A DNA stretch of 64,000 nt from NCBI GenBank assembly GCA_036365515.1, contig CM070876.1, positions 172,757,978 to 172,821,977 of the forward strand, written 5' to 3'. Position numbers and translations under genes: made by a program. Origin of the DNA: Torymus aiolomorphi (taxonomy: Eukaryota > Arthropoda > Insecta > Hymenoptera > Torymidae). Shown here in pieces: positions 29,051-42,089 of this stretch. Position 1 is the first letter of the stretch. Every line of letters begins with the position of its first letter. The notes under the pieces were generated by a model. The model was not told the origin of the DNA. It searched no databases and was given only the letters and a program-made list of their open reading frames with translations.

Positions 29051-29236
29051 ATGTTAAGTACTTGAAGACGATCTTTGGAGGCAAAAGTGAAAAGATCTTG
29101 GGTGTTTTTTAGCAACGTTTCGTTGGCTTAGTACACCAACCTCATCAGGCCAAAAATAATAAACGTATATATCATACGTCGATCCGATGTTATTATCGAC
29201 TTTTGCCTCCAAAAATCGTCTTCAAGTACTTAACAT
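29051..29236. repeat. 38-bp inverted repeat enclosing a hammerhead-like core
   Basis: The arms at 29051-29088 and 29199-29236 are near-perfect complements: ATGTTAAGTACTTGAAGACG on the left, CGTCTTCAAGTACTTAACAT on the right. The 110-bp interior contains the hammerhead-like core annotated separately. The arrangement could be a fragment of a Penelope-like element terminal region or a small foldback element that captured one. Confidence 0.7.
29106..29151 (-). ncRNA. Hammerhead ribozyme-like core (Penelope-like element type)
   Basis: On the minus strand the conserved CUGAUGAG is followed by a perfect 5-bp stem, GUUGG and CCAAC, around a 9-nt loop. GAAAC then GUUGC follow directly. The spacing CUGAUGA-stem II-GAAA is the hammerhead core, and the trailing GAAACGUUG is typical of the motifs described in Penelope-like retroelements. 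The first G after CUGAUGA is either unpaired or makes a bulged pair. I could not find a convincing stem III partner or an unambiguous UH cleavage site, so self-cleavage is unproven and the copy may be degenerate. No reverse transcriptase or endonuclease frame lies nearby. Confidence 0.5.
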
Positions 29237-32200
29237 CAACCAACTTTACACTTCTTTTCCCAGTTACTTTTTTTTCAATCATTTCAATGTATATTTCGAC
29301 TCATCTCGCATATCAAATTCTACAATCTACAATTTTTTCGAGTTTAAAAACCTTTCATCTACGTTTTTTTCTCATTACTTTTGTTTTCTCGTCACGCTTA
29401 TAAGAGTTATACAAGTGGCAGTCGTTTTTTGTTTTTTGTTTGTTTTTTTTTTTTTTTAATACAGTATTACTTACGATAACTGAAATGTGGTTTACGTATC
29501 ATTAGTTTCATACGGTTCGTTACCTGCGAGTAGGAAGAAAAAGGCTTGGGATCGCGAAGGCAAACGGTGTGTGTGTGTGTTTGAGAAATTGATAGACTAA
29601 CGAGAAATGCAAAACCCAATTGGTCCCACGTTAAATAAATGGAGCTAGACAGTGGAGATCTCGATGAATGTATGCATGTACGTTTTTACAAAGTGTTGGT
29701 TCGAAATGCTTTTAAATATTAATATTTGCGTATCGAAAAGTCAGTCAAATTTTCGATTTGAGCCTAATTTTTTCTAATCTTGGATCGTCCTCAATTTTAA
29801 GTAAAATTACTTCATACAAATAATCAGTAACTTCGCATCACGGGAAGAAAGTAATTAAGAAGAAAAACTCAGTCGAAATTTGTTTTATAAAAAGTTTGGC
29901 GTAAATTGCTTTATTACAAATTGCATTTAAATTTGATTCCATTTTTCTTTTTTTAAGTATTCAATTTCGACTCATTCAGAATTACGAATTCAAACGAATG
30001 TTTTCATTTGTTTCTGACATTTCATGTTATGATTCAAATGTTAAACCCACGTAAGTAGTAAAACTGAAGTAGAAATTCTTTTCATAAATTCCAAAGCTAC
30101 TTTGATATAAAGCAATTCATTCCTCTCCTTTTTCTTGTTCCTAATAATTCGGCGTGTTCGCGTGCTTAAAGTGCCTTTTTCACCTCATCCTCGTTACTCT
30201 ACAAAATCAATAATACATAATTGCCTCTAACATGTAATTGAGTGATTAACTTTGATCGCGCGAATTACACAACGTTGACCCAAAAACTTGCGTACCCTTA
30301 TTACCGTAATGACTGCTAGGCAACTTTTGCTGATTTTAAAACCTCTCATTATCATTATTTTTTCATCTCCTTCTATGTTGAAGGATTTATGCAATTGAAA
30401 ATATATACCTATTTCTTTAAAACACATGTTTAGTACGCAGTAACTACTTATACCTTTTCATGTTTAATATATTTTGTTTACATTGAGCCATGAAGATAAA
30501 ATTTAAATAAAATACTTTTTGAACTATTTTTTCTCAGAAAAATAGAAAGTATTTTAAATTAAGTGTTGATATCTACTATCCTTGTAAATATCCCTATTTT
30601 AAAAAGGATTCTCTCAAAATACTTTCTGAGGTAATTATTTAGATTTATTATGTGTACAGTTGCCTAGCATGAATTCTCTATAATGCAATCTTTCTGAAAT
30701 GGAATATTTTAAAAGATCGACATTAAAATTTAGCTTTACTTTTTAATATAAGGAGGGACACATTTCAACTTCAAAGAGATAACATTTTTGTGCTAATAAC
30801 CATTATTGTAGGACCTACTATGGTGTTTGAAATATACCTTTAGTAAAAAATTTACAACTTTTTGCGGATATTTTGTACGAGTAACATTCATTGCTTAAAA
30901 TTTAACTTGGCTTAGTTAACGAACGCTTGCATCAAAGATATTCTTTATTTTCTTCCCACGCGCACACGTTCCCCACGTTTTATTAGTAACTTTTCTTCGA
31001 GCGATGTTTCATTCCTAAACTTATACTAACTGTTAAAACCGTTTCTTCCTTTTTCATGGCAATGTCATGGTAGTAATTTATGGTTATAATCGGTTAAAAT
31101 GGTATCCTAGCTCATTACAGTTTACAAAGGAAAATATAAATTTGCTTTTCCAACACTCCAATTTCTACAATATCATTGACTAATAAATGTTTATTCAATT
31201 TATATTCCGTTATTATTAACCTTACAAATGTAACCTACTTTCCTTTAGTTTTTCATATTGTTTAAAAACAATTTTTATCAATAATAGTATAGATCAAGTA
31301 AATTGTAGAAATTGAAACATTAATGATAAAAAAAACCAGAACTCATACGCTATATCATTCTGTATCGTGCTAAGTGATTAGTTAGTTCTTTCTGAAAGTT
31401 ATGGAGAGTCATGGATCGATTGCAGGCAGTTCAAAATCACAGCAAAAATAAAAGAAATGTTTCCTGCGCGAATACTGAATCAATTAATTACGTATCTCGT
31501 ATTAATTAAATAAATGCATTAGCTTATCGCGACTTATTCCCTATTCAAACTTCATCAACAGATTTCTACAGTGTTTTATCATACGATTACCAATCCATTC
31601 TTAGAATGAATTCACTCATTTCATATAATCGGTATTTCTATCGAATTCGCGTTTTTTAACCATTATAAATATAATCCCCCTCTCGGGATGTTTCTATGTC
31701 GCAGGATTGAAATATTTAGGAAAACCCCTTTAGCCTAACTTTTATACCTCGCAACGCAACACATTCTTATATCAGTTAATTTTTTTTTGTTTCTTTCATA
31801 TAAATTGTAACTGCTTCTAACAGACTAATTTGCAGTTACACGGTAACTAATGTTATCCTAACAGTTTAATGCATTTTTACGTGTAATTGTCGATTCGAAA
31901 CAGACCTACTTCTTATAAATACTTTGTTAGTTATTACTAAAACCTCCTCTTCCCTTATCTTCTACTTTGAGTTCATTCAACTTTTTTTATTCTCGTAATC
32001 GCATAAAAATGACCTCGCAAAGACCGTTTATACAGATTGACGATAATCCCTTCCGCTGTCTCTCACTCTCTCTCCCTCATGTCATGGCGACTCTTATTGC
32101 AACTCACGTTCGAATTTTTCATTTCAAAATTTAAACTCAACGAATAATGAGTACAGTAGTGCGCACATATACATGTACGCATTTATGGCACATGAAGTCT

Positions 32201-32796
32201 CTAATCGTTGATCGTTTGCACTGTCATTCTTTTTGTTACAAGAGAGTATTAATTGTTACGTAGAAGAGTTTTACACGTCAACTGCTGCGAATAGCAGTAT
32301 TTTTTGCCTTTGTCCCCTTCTCTAAAATTTAACAAAACAAAATGAGACTTAATGACGGATCTGAAATAATTTCATAAATCAAATAGTGATTCCGAAACTT
32401 CTATAAACACCTAATTATTTTCCGCACATTATTTAATCGGTAAGTCACGAGTCAATTATATTTTCTCAGTTACCGATTCATCACATTTGTCATGAAAAAA
32501 AATCAAATAACCATGAAAAAACGACGCTCCCTTCTACGCAACGAGATGAGTAAATATCCGCAAACCGCGAGTATCCATTTGTGAGTATCACGTGGCAGTA
32601 TGTCGTTTTCGCGATCGAGTGTGTATTATGTATCTTATATTGGAGAGAGAGAGACGCTAGCTGTAACATCAGCCGCAACAGTAGCAGCATTTCAGCAATA
32701 AATACCATAAAATTCCATGGCACAGTTCATGTTATGCGGATGATAGTGGGCGTGGTGTGGCACTAGGTGAGCCGTCGTGGCGTGGTGGGCCATGTA
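29237..32796. other. Sequence downstream of Src64B, no gene seen
   Basis: The sequence is AT-rich and non-coding, directly 3' of the Src64B stop codon on the minus strand. It is likely to include the kinase 3' untranslated region. The part nearest the stop (32.5-32.8 kb) is less AT-rich. No repeat with terminal inverted ends was recognised. Confidence 0.4.
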
Positions 32797-35700
32797 TCAG
32801 TCCGTCGGCGGTTCGAGGTAGGGTATTTCGCTGGTCACGTTGAACGACTCGAAGTAGTGATTGAGGAACTCGAAGGTCGGCCGCTTCTCCGGCGTCGCGT
32901 CCCAGCACTGGATCATCAGCCGGTAAATGCTGTCGGGCAGGGGATGATTAACGGGCTTCGGCATCCTGTAGCCGTTGTTCACTTGCTCTATCACCTCGCG
33001 ACCGTGCATACCTGTGAAAATGAAATTCTTTGATTAACGTTTGTCTTTAAAGAAACAGTTTGAAAATGTAAGCGACGAACACTTTTGTATTGTTTCTTTT
33101 CTGTAGTCGATTAAAATAAAGAAATTAGACTTAAAGCCAGTGGCAAATACGTTTAGGTAATATAATAAAAAGAATCAGTGTTGAAAATATTTTTTAAAAC
33201 AGCTGAGTACCAGGGGCGGATCCAGTCCTGGGGCATGGGGGGGGGGCGAATGCGAAGGAGTATATCCGATGACCTTTTTTCAAGGAAGTGATGTGAAAAA
33301 AACCAACAATTTTTAAACCCAAGTAGGCGGGGGATATGAGGTCCACGCATGTAAAGGGAATTACGTAGACGTGCAACAATAAGCAAGATAATTATTTAAA
33401 CAATTTTTAAACCCAAGTAGCCGGGGAATATGAGGTCCACGCATATAAGGGAGTCATGTAGGCATGAAAAAATAAGAAAAAGCAATTATTTAAATAATTT
33501 TTAATCCCAAGTAGCCGGGGGAAGCGATTTCCACGCATATTGGGGAATTAGGTAGACGTGCAACAATAAGCAAGATAATTATTTAAACAATTTTTAAACC
33601 CAAGTAGGCGGGAGATATGAGGTCCACGCATATAAGGGAATCATGTACATAACTCCGTTATATGCGTGGACTTCACATCCCCCGGCTACTTGGGTTTAAA
33701 AATTATTTAAATAATCGTTTGGCTTATTTTTTCATGTCTACATGACTCGCTTATATGCGTGGACCTCATATCCCCCGGCTACTTGGGTTTAAAAATTAGT
33801 TAAATAATCGTTTGGCTTATCTTTTCATGTCTACATGACTCCCTTATATGCGTGGATCTCATATCCCCCAGCTACTTAGGTTTAAAAATTATTTAAATAA
33901 TTGTTTGGCTTATTTTTTCATGTCTACATAACTCCCTTTTATGCGTGGACCTCATATCCCCGGCTACTTGGGTTTAAAAATTATTTAAATAATTGTTTGG
34001 CTTATCTTTTCATGTCTACATGACTCCTTTATATGCGTGGATCTCATATCTCCCAGCTACTTAGGTTTAAAAATTATTTAAATAATTGTTTGGCTTATTT
34101 TTTCATGTCTACATGACTCCCTTATATGCGTGGACCTCATATCCCCCGGTTCCTTGGGTTTAAAAATTATTTAAATAATCGTTTGGCTTATTTTTTCGTG
34201 TCTACATGACTCCCTTATATGCGTGGACCTCATATCCCCCGGCTATTTTGGTTTAAAAATTATTTAAATAATCGTTAGGCTTATTTGGTTATGTCTGCAT
34301 GACTCCCTTATATGCGTGGACTTTATATCCCCCACATACTTGGGTTTAAAAATGGTTTAATTAATTGTCTTGCTTATTGTTGCGCATCTACGTAATTCCC
34401 TAATATGCATGGACCTCACTTTCATAATCAACTTGCTTCCTCCCGACCGTCTGCGTGCGGTCTTTAGGGGATCCCCCCCCCCCCCCCCCCCGGATCCGCG
34501 ACTGCTGAGTACACTGCGATTTAGGCTAATAATTTTTTAGATAATTTATTCATATAAATCATCCTTTTTCACAAAAAAAAAATTCATAAAAAAAAAAAGA
34601 AAAAATATAACGCAGATATTGTTAGAAGCTCTTCTTCTCATCCGAGCGCAACTATATTAAAATAAACGGTTAATCACATTACATCAGCTTCCTTCAATAT
34701 ATTCACAATCAATCGCGCCACGACGAGTGACACATACCTGGATATGGCACCTGCCCGTACGTGAAGAGCTCCATGAGCAGAATACCGTACGACCATACGT
34801 CGCTCTTGATGCTAAACCGCCCGTACACAATAGCCTCGGGCGCAGTCCATTTGACAGGGAATCGGCTGCCCTGCTTGGGACAATACTCGTCGTCCTCGAT
34901 GACCCTCGCGAGACCAAAGTCGCAGATCTTGGCCTTGTTCTTCTCGCCAATGAGGACGTTACGGGCCGCGAGATCCCTGTGTATGAGCTGCTTGCTCTCG
35001 AGGTGCTCCATGCCCGAGGCGACCTGCGCCGCAATGTAGATTAGGTCCTCGAACTGCATGTACTTGCCGTCGCCCGTGCGCAGGAAGTCAAGCAGGCTGC
35101 CATTGCACATGTACTCCTGTACGATGTAGATCGGCTCCTCCTTCGAGCAGACCGCGTAGAGAGCGACGAGGTGGCGGTGCCGGAACTGTTTCATTATCGC
35201 CGCTTCCTGTATACGAAGAGGAACAGGACAAGGTGTTGTTGTAGTATTTAATAGACAAAATTATCAATGCTCCAAGAATTTTCTTGACTGTAGGAAATTT
35301 TTTCTTTTTTTTTTAATCGTCGATCGGCAAGATAATATACGTAAACGATAGTCTCTTATAAAACGCTTTCTGACAATAATTTTTCCGCAGCGCAACGATA
35401 TTGTTAAAACTTTGCAAGCAGAAATCTCGTCTTTGAAGGAGCCGCTTTTCATTTTCCAAAGCCAATTACTGCTCACCGACAATAGAATAATCGCCATTGA
35501 TAAACGATTCTTCTCAAACAAACGGCAATTAAGCGAGATAAATTTCCTCCTAGCCAAAGAATTTCCTTCCGAATCAAGGTCAAATAGCACATAGGTATAT
35601 ATATCATGCGTAACGACAATGAGAGACGATTCGTACCTGGAGGAAGGCCTCGGTCGACATCGTGCCCGGTCTGAGGGTCTTCACCGCTACCTCAATCTTG

Positions 35701-38700
35701 TTGCGCCACTTGCCGTAGTAGACCTCGCCGAAGTTGCCATGGCCGAGCTTGCGTATTAGCTGGATCTCGTTACGGTTGATCTCCCACTTGTCCCGCAGCT
35801 CTGGCCCTAGGTCCCACATGTCCGGCTGCGGCTTGGGACACGGTTTCGACAGCACATGGCAGAGGCCAAGTGCGTTTTCTGAAGCAATTGTTTTTTTTTT
35901 TTTTTTTTGTTCGTAACGGTATCATAAATTACAGCATTATCGCGTTTTAGCGCTCGTTCTCGAGTAATTATAATTTTACGATTCACGCGAGTTGTAACGA
36001 CTCGCGTAATACTAAAAGTGCTAATAACGCTAAACTGAAGCTTTTATAATCTTCACGAGACGGGTGGTTAAAAAAAGATATACTCACTGCTGTACGCCAT
36101 GACAAGGGCGGGCAGCGTGGGGAATGTTTGGTTAGTAGCAATGAAGAAACCGCCATTGTCGAGGGGCTTGATCTTGTAGTGTTTGACGTGGTGGCCCCGG
36201 CCCTCCTCCCAGTCCTTCACCGAGAGACTGTAGCCGCGTGGGTTGTGCTCGCTTGGCCTCACCAGGAACGTGCCGCGCGGATTCTCATCGACCAGAAGCA
36301 GCTTGCCAGCCTCTTTGCGCGAAACGTTTTCGAAGAACCAACTGTAAGGAGAGAAGTGGAAGTTTGGTTTTATTAATGAATACTTTAATGCATTGTTTAT
36401 GCCGTATTTATCTTGGATTACTATGTTATTTTGTTTCATTTTTATTGGATACTGAATGGACTATTGTGAAGATACTCGTATAAAGAGAAGTGAAGTCTAT
36501 TGTCTTGGAAAAATGCATACCATTAAAAAGAATTAATAACGGAATTGGAAAATAGAACCGTTCGTACATGTTATACAAAGCTGTATCCATTAACAGCGCA
36601 TAAAACAATCAAAAATAACAAATGCAACAATGAAAGCATTACTTCTTATTTTATCTGTCATAACGAGCATTCAGAGCAAGTTTCAAGTTCATTCATGAAC
36701 TTTCCAGACTTTCTAGACATTTAAAGTGCCGTTTCAAGGATTTGCAGAACTACCCCTGTAAAGAGTTGCTAATGTTTGAAGTAAACTTCGAGCGCTTACT
36801 GCGTCATTTGTTGTATGAAAAAAAAATGAAATTAAACAATACGGTTTTAATGAAAAATATCAATTATAAACTTTTAATTGGAATAATAGTTATAAAAATG
36901 TCAAAACTGACGAGTTCCATCATTATAATTTAAATGTATAAATGATCAAATTCAAATATAGCTTCAGTTGCTTTTAAATTAAATTCTAAGTTTATTGAAC
37001 TTTTGTACGAAAATACGTACTTTTCTATCGGAAAAATAAGATATATTTTGAATAATTATTCGTTACAGAGGTAGACGAATCGATATTTAATATCTATGAA
37101 ATATTTAAAAAAATATGCTTACATCAACCGTTATTTAATGTCGCACATTCATTTTAAATTAAAAAAATAATGAAAATGCGTGTGCCATTTTAAAGTTCTC
37201 ATTCATTCAACCAAAATGACAAACACTTTAAATTTTCGAGTATACATAAACTTTTTTACCATAAAAAAGGCACAATTTACTTACAAAACTAATACGGCAT
37301 CAACCCCCACACGAAGTCATTCGTCCCATCCCAACTTTTTTCCTTCTTCCCCTTTTTCCCTTACCAACTTTCAAAAGTCACCCACAAAAGATACACACAA
37401 CCCACACGCACGCCCAAGACAAAAGTAAAGACTCCGCAATATACACGAAGTGGAAACTTACTCCTCGCTCTCGACGCTGCGCTCGACGGCGACGAAGTTG
37501 AATGGTATGAGCCCCTCCTGGAGTGTCGTGAGATGCAGGACCTTCCACCAGTCGGGCTCGGAGTCGTCGAGCACCTCCATGCGGTCGCCCTTCATGAAGC
37601 TCACATCCGTGCTCTCGCGCGCCGTGTAGTTGTACAGTGCCACCACGATCTTGTTCGCCCGCTGCGAGTGCGCTGCTCCATTGCGGGGGGAGGATGAGGA
37701 GAAGAAAAGTTTCGATTAGCAATGAGTATAGAGGCTAACGCGAAGTGTACAGTATAAGAAGAGGCGCGCGAGAGAGAGAAAGGTCGATGGCGACAGAAAG
37801 TTCTTTTTTAACGCTGATTGAGTTTTGTTGGAACTGTTGTTGTTGTTGTTGTTTTTTGTGGATATTGAGTTGGAAAATTTAGTTTGACGAGGGAAAGGAT
37901 TAGCTTTGTTGTATGAGCACGCCCCCGAACTTTCTCTCCGCGTGCGTATAGCTTATAGAGTTCTAACATCGAATTATACGAAACAACGTCAAAAGCGTTA
38001 TATATGTGGTATAGGCACATCAACTACGTATAACTTGGTAAATCGAATTATAATATATGTATAATGTAGTAATAATATATGCGTGCTTGCTCGTAATTTA
38101 CATAGGCAACAATATCGAGAGATAACGAAAATGCTTTATAAATTATAATAGTTTTCTATAAATGCAGCATTCATAAGTAATGCTAATAATAATAATAATA
38201 ACAATGATAATAATAAATAATGTAAAAACTATAAATGTATTTGAAAAAATAGGCTGGTCATAAAAGCAGATACTGATTGATGCAGGCTATAATCACATGA
38301 CCTCTAATAAATTATCGTAAAATTATATTCACATAAAATACTGAAAGCAAAGCAAAATGAAAATAATTGTTGGCATAGAGAACGTAATCGTTTGGGTAAA
38401 ATCATATACGTGGTTGTGGAAAAAAAAAATTATAAAAATAAATTATTTCTAAAATGTGTGTTATCAAACCTCTCTTTTATCAAACTCAGCTATGTAAATT
38501 TATTATAATCTAAAAATTCAAAACTTTGCACCATATTAGTAATAAATTATTCATTTTAATAGTACTTATCACTGCTATATTTCTATACTAGTTCTGTTAT
38601 TGTGCTACCTACTTCAATTATACAGAAATATTTTAAATTACTTTGATTTGTACATTAGTATAAAAAATTTATCAACGAATTTTTGAAAATTTAAAAGTCA

Positions 38701-41700
38701 TTTCGAGAATAAAAACGACTTTACAGTTCATTTTCGAATTTGAAATATGACCGGTACTCTGCAAAGAATACGAAATTACAGGCTGTCTTTTCGTTAAAAC
38801 TTATACAAGCTCCGTAACACCGTCATTAAAAATTTACATGAATTAGCATGAGAAGATCTCCTTTGAAAGTAGAACGAATTTCCTCTCTTAAAAAATTGCT
38901 AAGAATCCCCCTACACTTGCGCATTATTAATATCTAAACCCTTGGAGGGGTGTGAATAATCGGAAAGGCTTTTTTAAAATTTTTATTCTTGAGGGAATCG
39001 CCAAAGTACCTCTGCAATTATCGGAAATGATAGATGACTCCCCTGAATGAAGCTATTTTTAAATCTTTCGCAGTCAGGTTTTACAGCAATGTTCATTCAT
39101 TAAAAGTTTATTAAGCCTTTTCAATTACCAAAGAAAAAATTTTTTTTAAATATAATTCATATTTTTTTCTTGTATTATAAATAAAAATTACTATTTTGCA
39201 TGAATTATTTTCATCAAATAGTTTGAAAATTTATTACCAATGTTAACTTTCGAAGTAATGACATTGATTAAAGTCCCTGTCCAAAATATTCAAACATTGC
39301 CTCGCTACATCATAATTTTTAATAATTCTGACGTTATGAGGGTTTGCCGACCCTTTAAAAACCTCTATTAAGATCCTATAGATTTATCGCGCCGTATCCT
39401 CCGATAAGGAAAACGTCCCACTTACCGAAACCGTCTCAATAAAAATATTTTTATTAAGATATCAATAAATAAACAAAGATTTTTCAATTTTTTCCAAATC
39501 TCGTAACCGCGAAATTGCGGTAAAATTAATTATCCAACTATCACGACATAGCCTCTCCGATATTTCCCACCCCCCAAAAACAATAAAAACCAAAGAGAGA
39601 AATAAAAAAAAGGCAGCCACTAAACAACAGCGATACACACATGCGGGATGACCGACGGACGAGGGCGAGCAGCCGTGAACGGCCTTGCGGCCGGCGCTCG
39701 CCATCGTCGCCTGCTGCAGGGGCGCGACATTGGCGGCATTGACAACAACGACAGCGGCAGCAGCGGCAGCGAGATGGTGATGGTGATGATGGCCGCCGAG
39801 CGTAGCCGGCAGCAGTTGCTTACAGGGCGTCGGCCTGGGCCTGATGATGTCGGCGCGTCCGGCCTGAGCGCCACGGGCGTTGGGATCCGCGGTGTAGCGG
39901 TCGAGGGAGCCCCCGTTGCTGTGCTTCACGTTCAGACCGCCGACCTCCGCCTTCTTGTAGCCTGTAACGGAGACGTTGGAACGTTCTTTTTATTCGGGGG
40001 AGAGAAGACAGAGATAAGATAATGCGGGGATGAGGCCGAGGGGTGGTGGCCTGGAGGTGTGATTAGCGTCGGTCTCGAGGGTTGGGTTTAATTTGAGACG
40101 AGATAAATTTCGGGGATTGGTGATTGTAAAGTTGGGTTTTGGTAAAAATCAATTACTGGGGACATGGAGATAAATAAAGATGTCACTTTTGTTGACCTTG
40201 TAATAAGGAAATTTTTCAAAATTAACGATTTTATTTTAACGAGGAAAGAATTCGCGAATGAAGAGAAACGTCAAGTGTGTCCGGATCTGTTAATAAGAAA
40301 GTTAAATTCTGTTTTATTTCAATGAACCCTGTTATTTTATCTTTGCATATCCGTATACGGATGCGAGATAATTATATATAATTCTCGGAATCAGTATTGT
40401 ATTTAAAAAAAAAAAATGTTCAAATGCATGAAACGAATTTCAAATCAACTTGAAATAATATTGAAAAGTATTAAAAAAATGAAACTAACAAAAGAGCGAA
40501 CGGCGAAACGAAACGAAACGTTCTATTGTTTTAACTGAAAAATCCGCTTAGTTAACGGCCTGCATGTATATTCTACAGCCATTTATTTAACTGGATTTCC
40601 CACTGCTCGGTGAATCGTAACAATTTATTTATTAATCCAATTGTATTGAACTCTGGTTTATCAAGCTATGCTAGACTCAACCTAATTGTTTCTTTTTAAT
40701 TAAAAAAAAAAAGTATAGAACAGACTGCAGTTTTTTTCTTTCAAATCCATACAAAAAATTATTGAAACTTGAATTGCGTTCTCCACCAACTACCTCCATA
40801 CAACACAAAGAAGCTTTTCCTTACCATCACGAGGACTCTTCTCGCAGCGCTCGTGGAAGCCACTAAGTAACCCACCGGCATAACTTAAACTTAACAGCCC
40901 GCGCGCGAGAGCGTCAATTAAATCTCACTCGTATAAGCACGTATTATCTCATAACGCGCGCGCGCGCGCGCGCACTTACACCTCCCGCCGTAAATCAACA
41001 CTCGAAACCAATAAACCGCCGCGGCGCGATCAATCTCGCGCTCCGCGCCGTCGTGGCTCGTAAACCAAAAAACTCATTTATCTCCTCCCTCTTGCGCAAA
41101 AAGAAAAAATAGACTCTTTCTCTCGTCGATTTATCCAGTGCCAAAAGTCTCTCGGGCGAAAGTATGCGGGGCGCAACAGTGAATGACCCGCTCGCGCGCG
41201 CCGCGCGAAAAAGAATTTCCGCGCGCGCTTGCCATTGTTATGCAAAGCCCGCGGCGGCGGCACGCGCATTAAGGGCGCGAGGTTCCTAAATAGCACTGCT
41301 GAATTTAAATCGACGACAGAGAGTGAGGTAGGTGTTAGTTATTGGAGAAATGTAACAATGTGCATTGTCGATGGGCTCTAATAAATCTGAAAAAAAAAAC
41401 GTTCCGAGTGTATAACGGTGTAGAAGAATGCTTTAGCGGTATATAGCACAGTGGAAAGGTTATTTTTAGAAAAGCTTTCGCGGGATTGCAGTTGACGGGA
41501 TTGTTGAATAGTTTTTTTAGTGTAAAAGTTTAGTGTTTTAGTGGCTTTCTTTATAGAAGCTTGAGAAATGGGTTGAAGAAAGAAAAAAAAAGTGTTTCAT
41601 AACAATTAAACCTGAAGGAAGGCGGTCGAATGTCTCTCTGCTGTCTGTACTACATTTCATAGCTCGTTGGCAATCGGATCAAAAGTCAATTAGCGATATA

Positions 41701-42089
41701 GAAAACAGAGATGAAGCGTACACACCGCACGGAATTGTTGCAAAATTCGAAGCGAAAATTTCGATAACATTCACTATTCAAACACAAAATATAGATAAAA
41801 ATTAAAAAAAAAATATAAGCTGAATTTACTGATAAATTGAAAATATCTGATATTTGTCGACGATAACCACTATATCCTTCGCATAGTAATCGGCATTTTA
41901 CGGTCATTCGCAGCGACCTCCCACAACCAAAAAAAAAAGTAAGAAGAGCATAAGAAATAAAAAAAAAAAAAAGAACTGAACCAAAGAAAAGAAAGCAAAC
42001 AAAATCATACCTGGCATAAAAACGAAAATATCGGATGCCGTCTTACCGATTGGCTGCGGCTCCTGCCGTTTGCTGCAGCACTTCCCCAT
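32797..42089 (-). CDS. Src64B: Src64B-type non-receptor tyrosine kinase (7 coding exons, 535 aa)
   Basis: Src-family kinases act at the inner plasma membrane in adhesion, cytoskeletal and growth signalling. Exons on the minus strand are 42089-42011, 39961-39824, 37672-37462, 36341-36088, 35878-35637, 35206-34738 and 33011-32797; all phases match. MGKCCSKRQ gives a myristoylatable Gly2 with adjacent cysteines. The unique region includes [13 protein letters not shown] and DIIRPRPTP, Src64B hallmarks. SH3 is about residues 81-140 (ALYNY at 84-88), SH2 about 144-230 with phosphotyrosine-binding Arg171 in TFLVRPSE. The kinase domain has GHGNFGEV, Lys294, Glu309, HRDLAARN with Asp386, DFG Asp404 and activation-loop Tyr416 in [20 protein letters not shown]. 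The tail ends [11 protein letters not shown] with regulatory Tyr529. All key residues are present, so an active kinase is expected. Exon similarity is to Src64B rather than Src42A. A second in-frame donor at 42047 would give a 523-residue form. A hAT element sits in the last intron; the 37672 acceptor is chosen by phase and is slightly uncertain. Confidence 0.95.
33211..34504. mobile_element. Non-autonomous hAT element in the last Src64B intron
   Basis: The 1,294-bp element begins CAGGGGCGGATCC and ends GGATCCGCGACTG, the inverted complement with two mismatches. It is flanked by a perfect 8-bp direct repeat CTGAGTAC (33203-33210 and 34505-34512). An 8-bp target duplication with CAG-starting ends is the hAT superfamily signature. 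There is no transposase frame. Almost the whole interior is a head-to-head array of 93-bp repeats, annotated separately. Long G and C runs lie just inside each end (near 33,238 and 34,474). Confidence 0.92.
33300..34435. repeat. Head-to-head array of about 12 copies of a 93-bp repeat
   Basis: In the left part about four units run in one orientation, with the AATTTTTAAACCCAAGTAG landmark at about 33307, 33401, 33493 and 33588. From about 33,650 onward the orientation flips. The landmark TTATATGCGTGGA or a close variant recurs at 33658, 33751, 33844, 33937, 34029, 34122, 34215, 34308 and 34401, that is every 92-93 bp. Each unit contains the partly palindromic AAAATTATTTAAATAAT. The array is entirely inside the hAT element. 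Confidence 0.9.
40955..40975. repeat. CG dinucleotide run in a CpG-rich block of Src64B intron 1
   Basis: An uninterrupted alternating CG run of about 20 bp lies within a CpG-dense block (about 40,890-41,290) inside the first coding intron of Src64B. A similar run lies at about 48,126-48,146. Such unmethylated-looking CpG density may mark an internal promoter or enhancer; that is inference. Confidence 0.6.

Noticed and set aside
33300..34435. Regularly spaced repeats resembling a CRISPR array
   Set aside because: Units of 93 bp are contiguous without unique spacers, change orientation, and lie inside a hAT element in an animal gene.
34684..35044. Additional open frames overlapping the kinase exon
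   Set aside because: They are shadows of the Src64B exon in other frames.
39462..39823. Continuation of Src64B exon 2 into a His- and Ala-rich stretch
   Set aside because: A good GTAAGC donor at 39823 joins in phase to the SH3 exon and reproduces the family sequence; the His/Ala run is intronic read-through.
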